From positions 6,799,501-6,863,500 of the forward strand of contig JAPMAC010000197.1 in the NCBI GenBank assembly GCA_028671895.1: a stretch of DNA of 64,000 nt, written 5' to 3'. This document shows, piece after piece, positions 13,001 to 24,460 of this stretch. The stretch is from Oenanthe sinensis. Taxonomy: Eukaryota; Streptophyta; Magnoliopsida; Apiales; Apiaceae. A model generated the notes under the pieces. That model was not told the origin of the DNA and did not search any database. It saw only the letters and a list, made by a program, of their open reading frames with translations. A program made the translations under genes and the position numbers. The number at the start of each line of letters is the position of its first letter. The stretch's first letter is position 1.

Positions 13001-13283
13001 TTTCTCAAAATATTTAAATTCTTGGCTAGTACAATTCTAGCATCATCTCTCTTCCCGAAAATATAAATGCTATCTATCTTCGGAAATTTTAAAAAAATAT
13101 TCTAGTGACACTTTTGGATTTAGTAAAATAAACCCCCCACTAAAATAATATTCACAAATATTCTCCATTAAAGCTCAAATAAAATCTCCAATAGAAATTT
13201 CATAATAAATATAAAATTTTAAATCTCCACACCAATTTTTAAAATAAATATTTTATGGTACCTTAAATTTCACGTGTGTTACA
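10049..13283 (-). repeat. 3' LTR of Tekay-A, truncated
   Basis: Minus-strand start TGTAACACACGTG at 13283 follows the purine tract. At least 3.2 kb remain before the Tekay-C insertion. It contains a GC-rich block with GA/CA microsatellites (11570-12010), long AT-rich stretches and, at 10140-10210, a 'tgatcg'-rich part similar in style to the distal part of Tekay-B. No protein-coding function seen. Confidence 0.75.
11570..12010. repeat. GC-rich block with CT/GA and CA/TG microsatellites
   Basis: Inside the Tekay-A LTR: ct-dinucleotide runs at about 11660-11710 and 11745-11760 and ca-runs at 11757-11800, flanked by much more GC-rich DNA than its surroundings. Open frames here (for example 162 codons on the minus strand) are low-complexity translations of the repeats and not called genes. 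A poly-C run (about 12155-12168) follows. Confidence 0.8.
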
Positions 13284-13297
13284 GTCTCCCTTCCTTA
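13284..13297 (-). other. Polypurine tract of Tekay-A
   Basis: The minus strand reads AAGGAAGGGAGAC immediately before the LTR start TGTAAC, and 20 bases after the gag-pol stop. This is where plus-strand DNA synthesis would be primed. Confidence 0.75.
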
Positions 13298-13316
13298 TAG
13301 GATTCTGTCCTCGGAA

Positions 13317-16300
13317 TCAGCTTTGACCCGTGAACAACTCTGGGTATTTCTTTTTCATTTCATCTTCCAATTCCCATGTAGCTTCTTCTATTTTGTGGTT
13401 TCTCCAAATCACTTTAACAAATTTAATTTCTTTGTTCCTCAGTCTTTGCACTTTATCATCAACCACTTCTACTGGTTTCTCTTCGTATGTCAAATCTTCG
13501 TGGATCTCCAAAGGTTCATAACTAATGATATGACTCCCATCAAATTGATAAGCCTTTAACACAGATATATGAAACACATCATGCACATGTCTAAGATCAG
13601 GAGGCAGTGCCAACTGGTAAGATACAGTTCCCACTTTTCTTAAAATCTCAAATGTTCCAATGTATCTTGGACTCAGCTTCCCTTTCTTTCCAAACCTCAT
13701 TACACCTTTCCAAGGTGAAATTCTCAACAACACTTTATCACCAACTTCGAATGATTTATCTCTTCTATTCTGATCTGAATACTTTCTATGTCTATCTTGG
13801 GCTGCAAGGAGCCTCTTTCGAATTTTATCTACTAAATCTTTCATTTGTTGGACCAGCTCAGGTCCCAATACCTTTCTTTCACCCACTTCATCTCAATGCA
13901 CAGGGGATCTACACTTCCTTCCGTACAAGGCTTCATACGGAGGCATGCCAATACTCGAATGATAACTGTTGTTGTAAGAAAACTCTATCAGCGGCTGATG
14001 ATCATCCCAACTACCTTTGAAATCTAATACACAGGCTCTCAACATGTCCTCGACATTCTGAATGGTTCGTTCACTTTGACCATCTGTCTGAGGGTGATAT
14101 GCAGTAATCATATTTAGTTGTGTTCCCAAGTATTCTTGGAAACTCTTCCAGAATCTAGATGTAAATCGAGCATCTCTATCTGACACAATAGACACAGGAA
14201 CTCCGTGTCTGGTAACAATTTCTTTCAGAAACAAGTTAGCCAACTTCTCAATCGAATATCTTTCGTTAATGGGCAGAAAATGGGCCGACTTCGTAAGTCT
14301 ATCCACAATTACCCAGATAGCATCATGATTTGCTCGGGTACGTGGTAATCCTACCACAAAGTCCATCGTCACGTGTTCCCACTTCCACTCAGGAATCTAT
14401 AAAGGTTGCAACAGTCCACTGGGCTTTTGGTGCTCAGCTTTCACTCTCTGACAGGTCAAACACTTGTTAACCCAATCAGCAATCTCTCCTTTCATGTTTG
14501 TCCACCAATAGCATTTCTTCAAATCCTGATACATCTTCGTACTTCCTGGGTGTACAGAATATCTCGAGTTATGCGCTTCCCGTAGAATTTCTTCTTTCAA
14601 TTCAGGAACATTAGGAATCCAGATTCTTGAAGAAAATCTTTTGACTCATTTATCATGCTTCTGACTCTGAAGCTCTTCTCCCGTTAGCTCACTATGTTGA
14701 CTCTTTATCACTTCCTCTTGACATCTTCTAATTTTCTCCATCAGTTCTGGTTGTACCAGAACCTCAAAGGCACACTCATTAGCTTGAACTGGAATCTTAA
14801 CTTCAATTTCCAATTTCTCGAACGCTCGGATCAACTCCTTTTCAGAAGTCAGGAAATTTAATCTCTCCTTCCGGCTCAAAGCATCCGCAACCACATTAGC
14901 TTTGCCCGGATGATAATTGATAGAGCAATCATAATCCTTGATCAACTCTAACCATCTTCTCTGTCTCATATTCATCTCTTTCTGAGTAAAGATATATTTC
15001 AGACTCTTGTGGTCAGTATAGATTTCACACTTCTCACCGTACAGGTAATGTCGCCAGATCTTCAAGGCAAACACAATTGCTGCCAATTCAAGATCATGAG
15101 TAGGATATCTCAATTCATACTCTTTCAGTTGCCTAGAAGCATAGGCAATAACTTTGCCATGTTGCATTAGCACACAACCCAATCCCTTATGGGATGCATC
15201 ACGAAAAATCACGAAATTTCTGCTCTCATCTGACAAAGCCAAGACAGGTGCACTAACCAATCTCTGTTTCAACTCCTGGAAGCTTTCTTCACATTTTGGA
15301 GTTCATTCAAACTTTTCACACTTCCTCGTCAACTTAGTCAGAGGGGTTGCTATTTTTGAGAAGTCTTTTACGAATCTTCTGTAGTATCCTGCCAAACCTA
15401 AGAAACTTTTCACCTCGGTAGGAGTCCTGGGCCTCTCCCAACCGGATACAGCTTCTACCTTGGCAGGATCTACTGAAATTCCTTGATCACTAATCACATG
15501 GCCAAGAAATTTAACTTCATTTATCCAGAACTCACATTTAGAGAATTTAGCATATAATTTCTCTTTTCTAAGTATCTCCAGTGCCAACCTTAAATGTTCA
15601 GCATGCTCTTCCTAGGTCTTGGAATATATTAGAATATCGTCAATAAATACAATAACAAAGTTGTCTAAGTATTTCTTAAACACTCGGTTCATGAGATCCT
15701 GAAGGCAGCTGGAGCATTCGTTAGCCCAAAGGACATCACTAAGAACTCATAATGACCATAACGGGTCCGAAAAGCAGTCTTCGATACATCTTCCGACTTA
15801 ATCTTCAGCTGATGATACCTTGACCTCAGATCGATCTTTGAAAAATAAGCTGCACCTTTCTCAATCCTCGGTAAAGGATACTTATTCTTAATCGTCATCT
15901 TATTTAGTTCTCCATAGTCAATGCAGAGGCGCATCTAACCATCTTTCTTTTTCACAAACAGCACTAGTGCTCCCCAAGGAGACACACTTGGCCGGATCAC
16001 TCCTTTGTCCAATAACTCTTGCAGGTGGGTGGCCAGCTCTTTCATTTCAGCTGGAGCCATCCGATAAGGTGCTTTAGATATTGGAGCAGTTCCTGGAGCT
16101 AGATCAATTATAAATTCTATTTCTCTGTCCAGGGGTAACCCAGGCAGATCATTAGGAAATACATCCTCAAACTCATTCACGATTGGAATGTCCTCGATTC
16201 TCGGGCTCGGCTGACTGGTATCTACCACATGGGCCAAATACGCATCGCAGCCTTGACGCAATACTTTCTTAGCTTGAATTATAGATAAAAACTTCTTGGT

Positions 16301-17858
16301 TTGCTTTTGACCTCGAAGCACAATTACTTCTCTATTTGGAACTTTAACACTGACTTTCTTATGCCTACAATCAATCTGCGCATCGTAGCGCGCTAACCAA
16401 TCCATCCGTAGGATGATTTCAAATTCACCCAATTGGAATGAAATAAGATTCACATCAAAATGCTGGCCCTGAATTTCAATATGACAATTCAGGCACTCTT
16501 TATCCACATGAATCACTTCCTGACTGGCTACTTCTATCATTAAGGATTCTTGCAAAGGAACAGTCTCAATGTGGAGTTTATCCACCAGGTTATATGAAAT
16601 AAAAGACCGGGTTGCTCCCGAGTCTATCAGAGCACATGCATTCACAGAATTCACAGAAAGGGTACCTGCAATAACATCATTGTCCGCAAGAGCATCCCTC
16701 ACAGTCATGTTGAACGTCCTTGTAGTAGGCTTGTTCCCCACAGTAGCTCGCGATCCTGCATTTTCTCCTGACTTGCATTCTCTTGCCATATGGCCCTTCT
16801 TCCCACACTTGAAACAAATAGCACTCGTTTCTTTACAGCTGGATGCATAGTGTCCGACTTGACCACATTTATAACAGTTGACCGATGCTTGACGGCACGG
16901 TCTAGGATGTTTTCTGCCACACGTCTTGTATTCAGGCAAGGGTGGACGATTCTGGTTTGGCTGGTTATTCTGCGAAGCTTGAAACTTTCGTTTCTCATTG
17001 TTGTTACTACCCGACTGCTTCGAATAGGAGCCGGTATTCTCACGCTTCACAAATGACTTTTTGAAACCTTGTTTCTCAGTTTTCCTATCAAATCTCTCAC
17101 CAGAGCTGTCAAACTTTCTTTTCTGGCCACTCTTGTCTTTCACATATAACTCATTTCCACTTTCAACAATAGCAGCTTTCTGAACAAGCGTTGAGTAGTT
17201 CGTAATCTCTAGGATAGCGACCCTATTTTGGATCCATGGTTTCAGGTCCAACTGGAAACATTTGGCCCTCTTTTCATCAGTGTCCACATGATGTGGAACA
17301 AAACGTGACAAAATCAGTAAACTTAGCTTCATAATCAGCTACAGACATGTTTCCTTGCTTTAACTCAAGGAACTTAACTTCCATTTGACTTTCCAGGTAC
17401 TTAGGAAAATACTTTTCTAGAAACAGTTCGACAAATCTGCTCCAAGGCACCACAACAGTACCTTCTAGAGCTTTCTTGGCTTCCCACCAATAGTTAGCCT
17501 CACCTTTGAGCATATAAGTAGCAAAGATAGTTTTCTTACTCTCGTCAACCTCAAAAATCTTAAAAAATTTCTCCATCTCTTTGATCCAGGCCTTAGCCTC
17601 AATAGGATAAGATGTTCCTCTAAATTCAGGAGGGTTCAAAGATTTGAACGACTTAGGTTGAGTAGCCGGGGGTTGACTTCCTTCAGCTGGAGCACCTCCT
17701 GCTCCAGAAGGATTGTTCTGAGTGAACTGACGCATAAACTCATAGAACATGTGATAAGGATCAACAGGAGGTGGATTTGGTGCATATCCTTGCTCTGGAC
17801 TTGCACGATCCACTGGCTCGTAATTGACAATACGTTGGGTATTGCGTCTTCGTGGCAT
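13317..17858 (-). pseudogene. Tekay-A gag-pol, broken by stops and two frameshifts
   Basis: Starts at 17858 with MPRRRNTQR. Gag (retrotransposon gag domain, to about 17290) is followed by a frameshift; the next part (17332-15935) has two zinc knuckles, CYKCGQVGHYASSC and CFKCGKKGHMAREC, and a protease motif ALIDSGATRSFIS. RT follows (LCIDYGELNK at 15934, FIDDILIYS near 15640) with a second frameshift near 15690 back to the first frame. RNase H (DASHKGLGCVLMQ) and integrase with HHCC finger, DFVVGLP, SDRDARF and QSERTIQ come next, and the C-terminus (VKVIWRNHKIEEATWE) is the Tekay-type chromodomain-like tail. Several stops are explained by single transitions, for example TGG to TGA before DEVGER and before TPKCEE. 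Non-functional. Confidence 0.9.
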
Positions 17859-18929
17859 CTTTCACTATTAAGAGTGCAACCACAGAACATCAATACCAAC
17901 AAAATCAAAAATCTCATATGATTGATACAGATTAAGAAAAACAGATGATCTCTCAGTTTCCTGAGGCATAATCACAGGAAGCAATAGTCACAAGAATACG
18001 AAATATGGTAAAATCCCTAAATATTTTAAATGTAATAGGGTGTACCATATCTCAAAAATCATCTCTTTAATCAGGTTTAGATCTGAAAGATCTAACCTCT
18101 TTTATTAACAAAATAACACAAGAATTTAGGCAGAAACATTGCTGGCTAATTGTTACCACATATAACAATCAGAATATACCTTTACAGGTGAAAATATATG
18201 TGAAATCATTTTATCTCAGGTTCGGAAAGAAATCAGTTTTAGAATGGTGGAATTCCAAATTTGCCAGTAATTTAAAATAGGTAAGGTTTCAAAAGCAGTT
18301 GTCGAAAAATCAAGTTGGTGAGACCGGTTTGCAGTAAGAAAAGAAATCCCACCTCTTTTAGGTTATGAAAACAGGTGCATATCTCAAGGTTAGAAAATAA
18401 ATTGTAAAATCCCAGGTTTTATTGGAAACAAGTTTGCAATCTCAGAGTTTTTAAGAAATCAGGGTTCAAGTTTTAAAGTTTTAAAAACTATTGATAAATT
18501 TAAAATAGTTAATAAGGAAAACTGTTGTTCAGTTTTAGAAAATCTTGTTTGAAGTGTTTCAAAACAGTTGTAGGTTTCTAAAAAAATATCGAGTTGTAAA
18601 AACTCAAGTAAACAGGTGGGAAAACAGGAAAATGGTAGAACAACATCGAAACAGGATCATAATATCAAGATAGAAGAACAACTGATACTAGATCCATAAT
18701 ATATAAGGTACCATAAAGGTAAAGTCCAACATATGGTTATAGTACATCATCTGAAATATCTGGAACTGAAACTGCTCACGTAGGAGCTAAAATACATCGT
18801 CCTAACAAGATATATCACTAGAAAGATAAACCCATGTAAGGGTCAAAATCAACTAATACATCAACTAGTAAGCTGATGCATCAACTTCATAGAAATATCT
18901 CTGACAAAAGCACTACCCCCTGATGAACA
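17859..18929 (-). other. Tekay-A leader, cut by SIRE-old
   Basis: About 1.1 kb upstream of gag with no supported coding sequence. No LTR or primer binding site is found before the SIRE-old LTR begins at 18930, so the rest of the leader and the 5' LTR must lie beyond the inserted material, outside the window. Confidence 0.6.
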
Positions 18930-19248
18930 TGTTAGGTCCAAAATCATCATAGAAGGGGGAGTTGAATATTATATGGTAGATTTTTTGTTTAATTGAGGAT
19001 TAAGTGTTTGTGTTCTTAAGATATAAAAATGGCAATTAATGAAACACAACGATTCGGGGAAATAACAATGTATTATTAAATCCCTGAGGTGCTACACTTC
19101 TAATCAAATGATTAGCTTCAATGAGTTCAATCAAGATTACAATAGAAATACAGTTGGGTGATATTAATGTCAAGCTTTAATGGTGCTCCCGTCTGTATCT
19201 CTTTTTGTTGAAGATGAATAAATTGCTGCTGTCCATATTGATTTAACC

Positions 19249-19258
19249 CATATATAAT
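19249..19258 (-). promoter_or_regulatory. TATA box of SIRE-old LTR
   Basis: The minus strand reads TTATATATGG, about 45 bases downstream (minus-strand sense) of the last copy of the motif array at 19304. This gives the same array-then-TATA order as in SIRE-young. Confidence 0.5.
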
Positions 19259-19297
19259 TTGTAGACTTTTGGAAAATTGAATTCCACAATTGTTCAA

Positions 19298-19735
19298 GTC
19301 CTTTGTTGCGCCTGAAGAGTGGGAGTGGTGTGTAGGCGCCACTTGGTAGTTTGTTGCGCCTTGTAAACTTTTGTTGCGCCTTGTGATCTTTATTGCACCT
19401 CAAGCTTTTGTTGCGCCTGCACTCTCAATCCCTTGTACAGGCGCCACAAACTACTTGAGAACAATTCCATGTGAATTGTTGCGCCTGTGAGATGTTTTGT
19501 TGCGCCTACACATGGTTTGCAGTGTATAGGCACCATTAACATTCCTCTTTTACTTTGTGGTGCCATTAACATGTTTTGTTGCGCCTGCACACCCATTCCC
19601 TTGTGCAGGCGCCCCAAACCTTCACTTATGCTTTGCCTTAGCTTTTAACTTGGTTTGATGTGGCTTTACAATGTTAGTGGCGCCTCTAGAGTGCTTCAAG
19701 AGTGTAGGAGCCACTAAATGTACTATTACTTGCCT
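19298..19735 (-). repeat. U3 motif array 'tgttgcgcct' with hairpins (SIRE-old)
   Basis: Seven exact copies of tgttgcgcct start at 19304, 19352, 19372, 19409, 19477, 19498 and 19577 (plus-strand reading), alternating with inverted forms aggcgcca (about 19333, 19438, 19606) and weaker variants. Several neighbours pair into hairpins: the best has a perfect 10-bp stem, gcgcctgcac (19581-19590) with gtgcaggcgc (19603-19612), and a 12-base loop. Units recur every 40-100 bases. The motif is absent from SIRE-young. Confidence 0.85.
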
Positions 19736-20236
19736 TATCATATTTCTTGAAGTGCTTGAAGTAATTACTGCTTGTTTTTCACTCTTCTGGCTTGATCAAC
19801 TGATTTTCTTCTGATTAGCCAAGACAATTCATTTCTTGTTGTGCTGACGCTTAGTGCACTGGTCTGGTTCACAAACGACTAACACTGAATTAAATTCTCT
19901 TGACTTCTGTTCTGTTTCAGTTGACTAACTTTGGACTGTTTCGTTACTTCTGATCATTGAAACCCTTTGACGACTATACCTGAATCATTGCACTGCCTTT
20001 AGTCTAAAATCTACTGAACACTTATTTGTTGCTGAGGACTGAACATATTAATGAACTTCTCTCGCTGTCGTTCAGTAAACTTTACATCTTGAATGTTCTG
20101 CAGTGATGAATGTATGATTTCTGTTTACATGTCCTTCTGGATTCCTGTGCTGCATATTAGTATTATTTATCTGTCTTTGTTTCTTAGTTGAGTTATCATT
20201 ATCACTATTACATACTACGTTACATTATGCTTTACA

Positions 20237-20250
20237 ATCTCCCCCTATTT
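20237..20250 (-). other. Polypurine tract of SIRE-old
   Basis: The minus strand reads AAATAGGGGGAGAT directly before the LTR start; the same string precedes the SIRE-young 3' LTR, linking the two elements. Confidence 0.8.
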
Positions 20251-20426
20251 GTTTGTTAGAGTTCGACAAGAAAATCCTGTGAGAGGATAACTCAACTGAT
20301 ACTTACAAGAAAAAGTAAAGTGAAGAAAGACAGTAAATAATATTAAATACATTCTGGATTAGATTTTACATTTCCAGATTTCTTGTGTACAATAGAAGTT
20401 TGTTCCTCTAGTCTGAACAGATAATT

Positions 20427-23399
20427 CTATGATCTTCTTCTTCTTTGAATAGAGTCTTGCCTGTGTTTAGATCTTGTTTCAGAGTAATGCTTTCTTAGCT
20501 CTTCTTCCTTTTCCTCCAACCTTGCCTTCACTAAATCCCTAGCTTCCACTTCAAGAGTATTGACTGGAGTTGGATCTTCTAATTTCTTCAAAACTTCAGT
20601 GAGAAAGGCTGTTGAATTTACCTTAGAGATTGACTCAAAGGCCAGAGATTGTCTCTTTGAAAACACGAACACTGTTATTCTCTTTGGAAAGCCTTTAACT
20701 CTGTCAGTGTCATGCATCGACTCTTCTGCCAGTTTTTCCCTTAAAACATCTTCAATCATCATCAAAGCCTTCTTGTCTGATTTGACAGTGGATCTCTTTA
20801 CCCTTGAAAAAACTTTTCGGATTGTTTCAGAATTATTTCTGTTTAGTTTTGATAGATCCTTCTTCTTATCCACTCCATTCTTCTTGAATAGGAAGTGTTT
20901 TGTCCCATTTAGCTCCGTCTGAATGCATGGTTCAGAATCTTTTATGGTTTCAAGTACTTATGTGTCATCCTCTCTTCTCACAAACACTGGTTCTTGATAG
21001 TATCTGGTCGTTTCCATTAGGTATCTCCCTGATGTTTTAATTGCTTTGTTCAGTCTGAATGCATAGATCAACTCAGCAGCCTTCAGATCTTCTTTTGTTC
21101 TATTCTTCTTGCTTCTGAGTTTCCCTTCTACATATTGCATGAACATTGCGTGGCTTGAATCCAGACATTCGTCAGACAAAGTTAGATTATGGAGAGTTGT
21201 TGCTTTGTAGTATTTGACTATTGGAGGCTTCTCAAATGCTTCGACACCGATCTCTATTATCTTATTCTCAATCAGATCTTTCAGTATCTCATTTGTTTTG
21301 TGCCCTCCAAAGATGACTTTCCTCTTCAGCACATACAACTCTACAATATTCATCTTTTCAAAACTCTTTGTCGACAAAATCTTTGACCCCAGTGATTTTG
21401 AGTTTAAGAACATTTTCCATCCTTGTTTGAATGCACTTACCGACACGCTTGTTATTTCTTCTGATAGCATTGCATAGAATTCATGAACATCTTCAAATCT
21501 TTCTCTCATGGTCCTGAATAGATCAAGGACTTCTCTGTCTTTCTTTTGAATAAGATTTAACTATTTCTTCTTTAGAAGACTCCTTGCTTCATCCCAATCA
21601 GGACTAACCTTTGCTTCAATGTCCTTGATTCTATTTCTTCTTTCTATTGTGTGCTGTACTCTTTTCCATTTTCTCTTCATCAGTTCTTGAGCTTGATCTA
21701 TACCTTGAGTCACAACTTCATCTACACCAACTAAAAGACAGTCATTATCAAAGGCATATTCTTCAGCAAAATCCTCATCAATATCTATTCCAGCTGCTTT
21801 TGCAGTTTCCACTATTTCAATCTCAGTTGGAATATCCATTGGCACATAAGGTTCAAAAATTTCTCCTTCTTCAAGTTGCCTTGCTCCAGGCCTGTAAAAG
21901 AAATCTTTCTCCCCCTGAACTGTATATTTCATGATCATTTCAGCTCCAACTTCTTTTTCTTGTTCTATTCTCTCCCTCTCAGTTGGGTTATCCTCCCTTC
22001 TGACCGGAGTAATTTGAGTTGTTGAAGTTGATCGAGTAGAAATAGGAACTTTCTGAGCTAGCAGTTGTTTAACCAAATCTTTGATTTCTTTCATTTCCAT
22101 TCTTTGCTGCTCCTGCACCTCCAAGATCTTTCTTATTGAGTAGTGAATTTCAGTTACCCGGGCCTCCAGATTTAGAATCCTTTGGCTATGTGCAGTGTGT
22201 GCAATGTATGGGGTGTTTATCTAGGTAGTGGGTGTCTCACTTCTCACTGTTTCTGTGTTTGAACGACCCTCAACACTCACACTCGGGAAATCAGGGTCAG
22301 GGAACATAGGATCACCAAGGTTAAGTGTTTCACTCAATTCCATAAAAGCACTGCGATCTTCTGTACCTACATTAAAATCCCTATCCCTTCTATGGGTAGG
22401 TTGCCTCTCCGCCGGACCACTTTGGGTGGGGAAAACTCCTTTTTCAAGAACTGGAGGTTTGAGACCCAGTGTTGTCACCACTATGGATTCTGTAATGATT
22501 GGCATAGATGTAGAATCCATGATGCCAGCTGAAGCCATTGAAGGCCTTACCTGCTCAGAGACACCCTGAACAGGTTCTACTACCGAAGCAGCAGATGCTC
22601 TATTAATAGAGTCCGCATCCCTTCTATGGGTGTGTTGTCCCTCCACCTGACCTGTAAAGATGGGGAGGACCTCTTGAGTAGGAGCTGGAATTTGAATCTC
22701 CAAGGGGGTCACCACCCCAGGCAATGTAGTGAATGACAAATTAGAGCCTGTGGTGCCCCGCGTCGCCTGTAAAGGCACTTCCACTTGAAGTGGTGATGCT
22801 GTTGACACAGCTACTCCTTGAATGGAGACCTCTTCCCTTCTATGGGAGAGTTGCCTTTACACTTCACCCATTTGGGTAGGGAAAACATCCTGATTAGGAT
22901 CTGGAGATGTTAAGTCCAAGGGGGTCACCACATTTAACAATGTAATGAATGGCTCGTGAGAGTCAGTGATGCCCCCTTCTGTCTGTGAAGGCAGGTTCTA
23001 AATTGGATCAACCAAAACAGTACTAGCTACTGAAGTAATGGAAATTGTTGTTAACTCTGTTTCTGTTCCCTTACCTTTTAGGATTTTGTCAATTTCAGAA
23101 TTCAGATTACGAAGGAAAAGAAAAGTTTCAGAGATCGGAGAATCAGGTTCCTGGCTCACAGTTACCCTAGGTTTAAAATTCATTTTACGACGTTTTCTAG
23201 AGGGCAGAGCTGTAGGGTATATTTCAATAATTTCCTGATTTGGTAGGGACTCCCTATCATCTACATTAATGGTTCTTTTTCTTGTGTTGGGAGATGAAGG
23301 GAGTGTTTGTTGATCTCTGGCATTGGTTAGAACTGGTTGGCCTTGACTAAGTTCATTGCCATCTTCTATGGCCACTGAGGGCTCTTGTGTGTGCATTGC
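20427..23399 (-). pseudogene. SIRE-old ORF3, middle and C-terminal part, broken
   Basis: Continuation of the third ORF that begins at 38352, separated by the SIRE-young insertion. Five open blocks (23396-22998, 22808-22221, 22124-21561, 21509-20958, 20873-20427) are separated by stops and frameshifts. Their order matches SIRE-young ORF3: a Pro/Ser-rich linker, a Lys/Glu-rich coiled-coil-like part, then a helical C-terminus (YVEGKLRSKK and ARDLVKARLEEKEEELRKH are recognisable). The linker contains three tandem copies of a roughly 220-240-bp cassette around 'cccttctatggg' (about 22379, 22617, 22836), each coding VTPL...HRR; SIRE-young has one such cassette. Function unknown; not translated today. 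Confidence 0.78.
23395..23399. repeat. Target site duplication attgc, left copy (SIRE-young)
   Basis: Five bases attgc immediately before the LTR start; repeated exactly at 37122-37126. Confidence 0.95.
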
Positions 23400-24039
23400 T
23401 GAAAGGCATATAACTAGGCCTATTTGTAATAATTAGATGGCAACTCAACTCTAACTAATAAAGAGAAGTAAATACTAAACACTAAACAGGAATCAAGACG
23501 AAGACAGTCAATTAATCACAAAGGATCCAAGTATCAGAGGTATTTTATAGGATTGCTACTCAACACTGGAAGAAGTTCAATTATTTGTTCAAGCGTCAGT
23601 GAAATTAATAATGTGGTAGTACTTCTATTGAAGACAGAAGATATAGAAGATTTCAAGTGGTTACTACAAGCAGATTCCAGAAGAAGAATGCAAACAGTGA
23701 AGAAGAAATAATGACAGAAGGCCTCTAGTTAAATGTTATTTAAATGGAGAATATTTATTGGGATGACACAAATGAACCAGACAGTACATTTGTGTGTCAA
23801 CTAATATAATATTTATTCTTCATTTAATTCAAGAGGTTTCGAGATTAGAAGACGAAGAAAAGACAGGAAGATTTCAAGACTATCAGCACGGCTGCGACTA
23901 AAGATAGTATTTTAATTCTACTATCAATTGTTAATTAATTATTTAATTTATCTAATTAAATTAATTCAAGTTGAAATTAATTTAATTTATAAATTAACTA
24001 ATTAAATTAAGTAGAATTAATTTACTATAAAAGAAATGG

Positions 24040-24440
24040 TTTAAAATGACTTATATATATATATAAACTGCTAGTATGACTTATCAATAAGTCATACCGA
24101 GTTTCTTATATATATATATATATATGCACAATAAATAAGTCATACCGAGCTGTTAAAGATAAGTCATACCGAGCAGGCTGAAGCAAAAGTCATACCGAGA
24201 TTTCTGAGATCAAAAGGTCATGCTGGATTTATTTTGTTTATTTAAAATAAGTCATACCGATTTGTTTTAATTAAATAAAATCCGAATATGACTTTCAATA
24301 AGTCATACCGAAATTCAATAAGTCATACCGACCAGAAATAAGTCATGCCCAGTCTTTTGAAAGTCATACAAGTGTTAAATTAAGTCATACAGACTTATTT
24401 TCTTGAAATTAAGTCATGCTGGAAAAGGTCATAGCAGCCT
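24040..24440 (+). repeat. U3 motif array 'aagtcataccga' (SIRE-young 5' LTR)
   Basis: Seven exact copies of aagtcataccga start at 24089, 24137, 24161, 24187, 24249, 24300 and 24320; further degraded copies (aagtcatgccca, aagtcatacaag, aagtcatgctgg, aggtcatagcag) and inverted ones (tatgactt at 24075 and 24286) fill the rest. The first copy forms a perfect 11-bp inverted repeat with a 2-base centre (24074-24097). It ends about 10-20 bases before the TATA box, so it is well placed to be an enhancer. The same field is in the 3' LTR at +12300. Confidence 0.9.
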
Positions 24441-24450
24441 TTTCTAATCT

Positions 24451-24460
24451 CTATAAATAT
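24451..24460 (+). promoter_or_regulatory. TATA box of SIRE-young LTR
   Basis: The sequence ctataaatat lies directly after the motif array and about 370 bases before the LTR end; transcription would begin around 24480-24490, defining R. Confidence 0.7.

Larger units (their letters stand above)
10049..18929 (-). mobile_element. Tekay-A: decayed Tekay/Del chromovirus (Ty3/gypsy)
   Basis: Minus-strand gypsy element with 3' LTR (starts 13283), polypurine tract, gag-pol with two CCHC knuckles, and a chromodomain-like integrase tail. The LTR is cut at 10048/10049 by Tekay-C and the leader at 18929/18930 by SIRE-old, so neither outer end nor the 5' LTR is present. Order of gag, protease, RT, RNase H, integrase is the gypsy order. 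Confidence 0.85.
18930..20236 (-). repeat. 3' LTR of SIRE-old (1307 bp)
   Basis: Minus-strand start TGTAAAGCATAATG at 20236 follows the purine tract; the minus-strand end TTTTGGACCTAACA at 18930 matches the style of the SIRE-young LTR end (AGGGACCAACA) with a preceding C-run in a TTCAACTCCCCC context. It carries the tgttgcgcct motif field and a TATA box. Confidence 0.82.

Noticed and set aside
18700..18720. Possible Tekay-A 5' LTR edge because of a shared ggtacc word
   Set aside because: The surrounding bases do not match the LTR start at 13283; ggtacc is a palindrome and matches by chance.
24089..24331. Regularly recurring 12-mers that could suggest a CRISPR-like array
   Set aside because: The genome is eukaryotic, spacing is irregular (20-62 bases), repeats decay gradually and they lie in an LTR.
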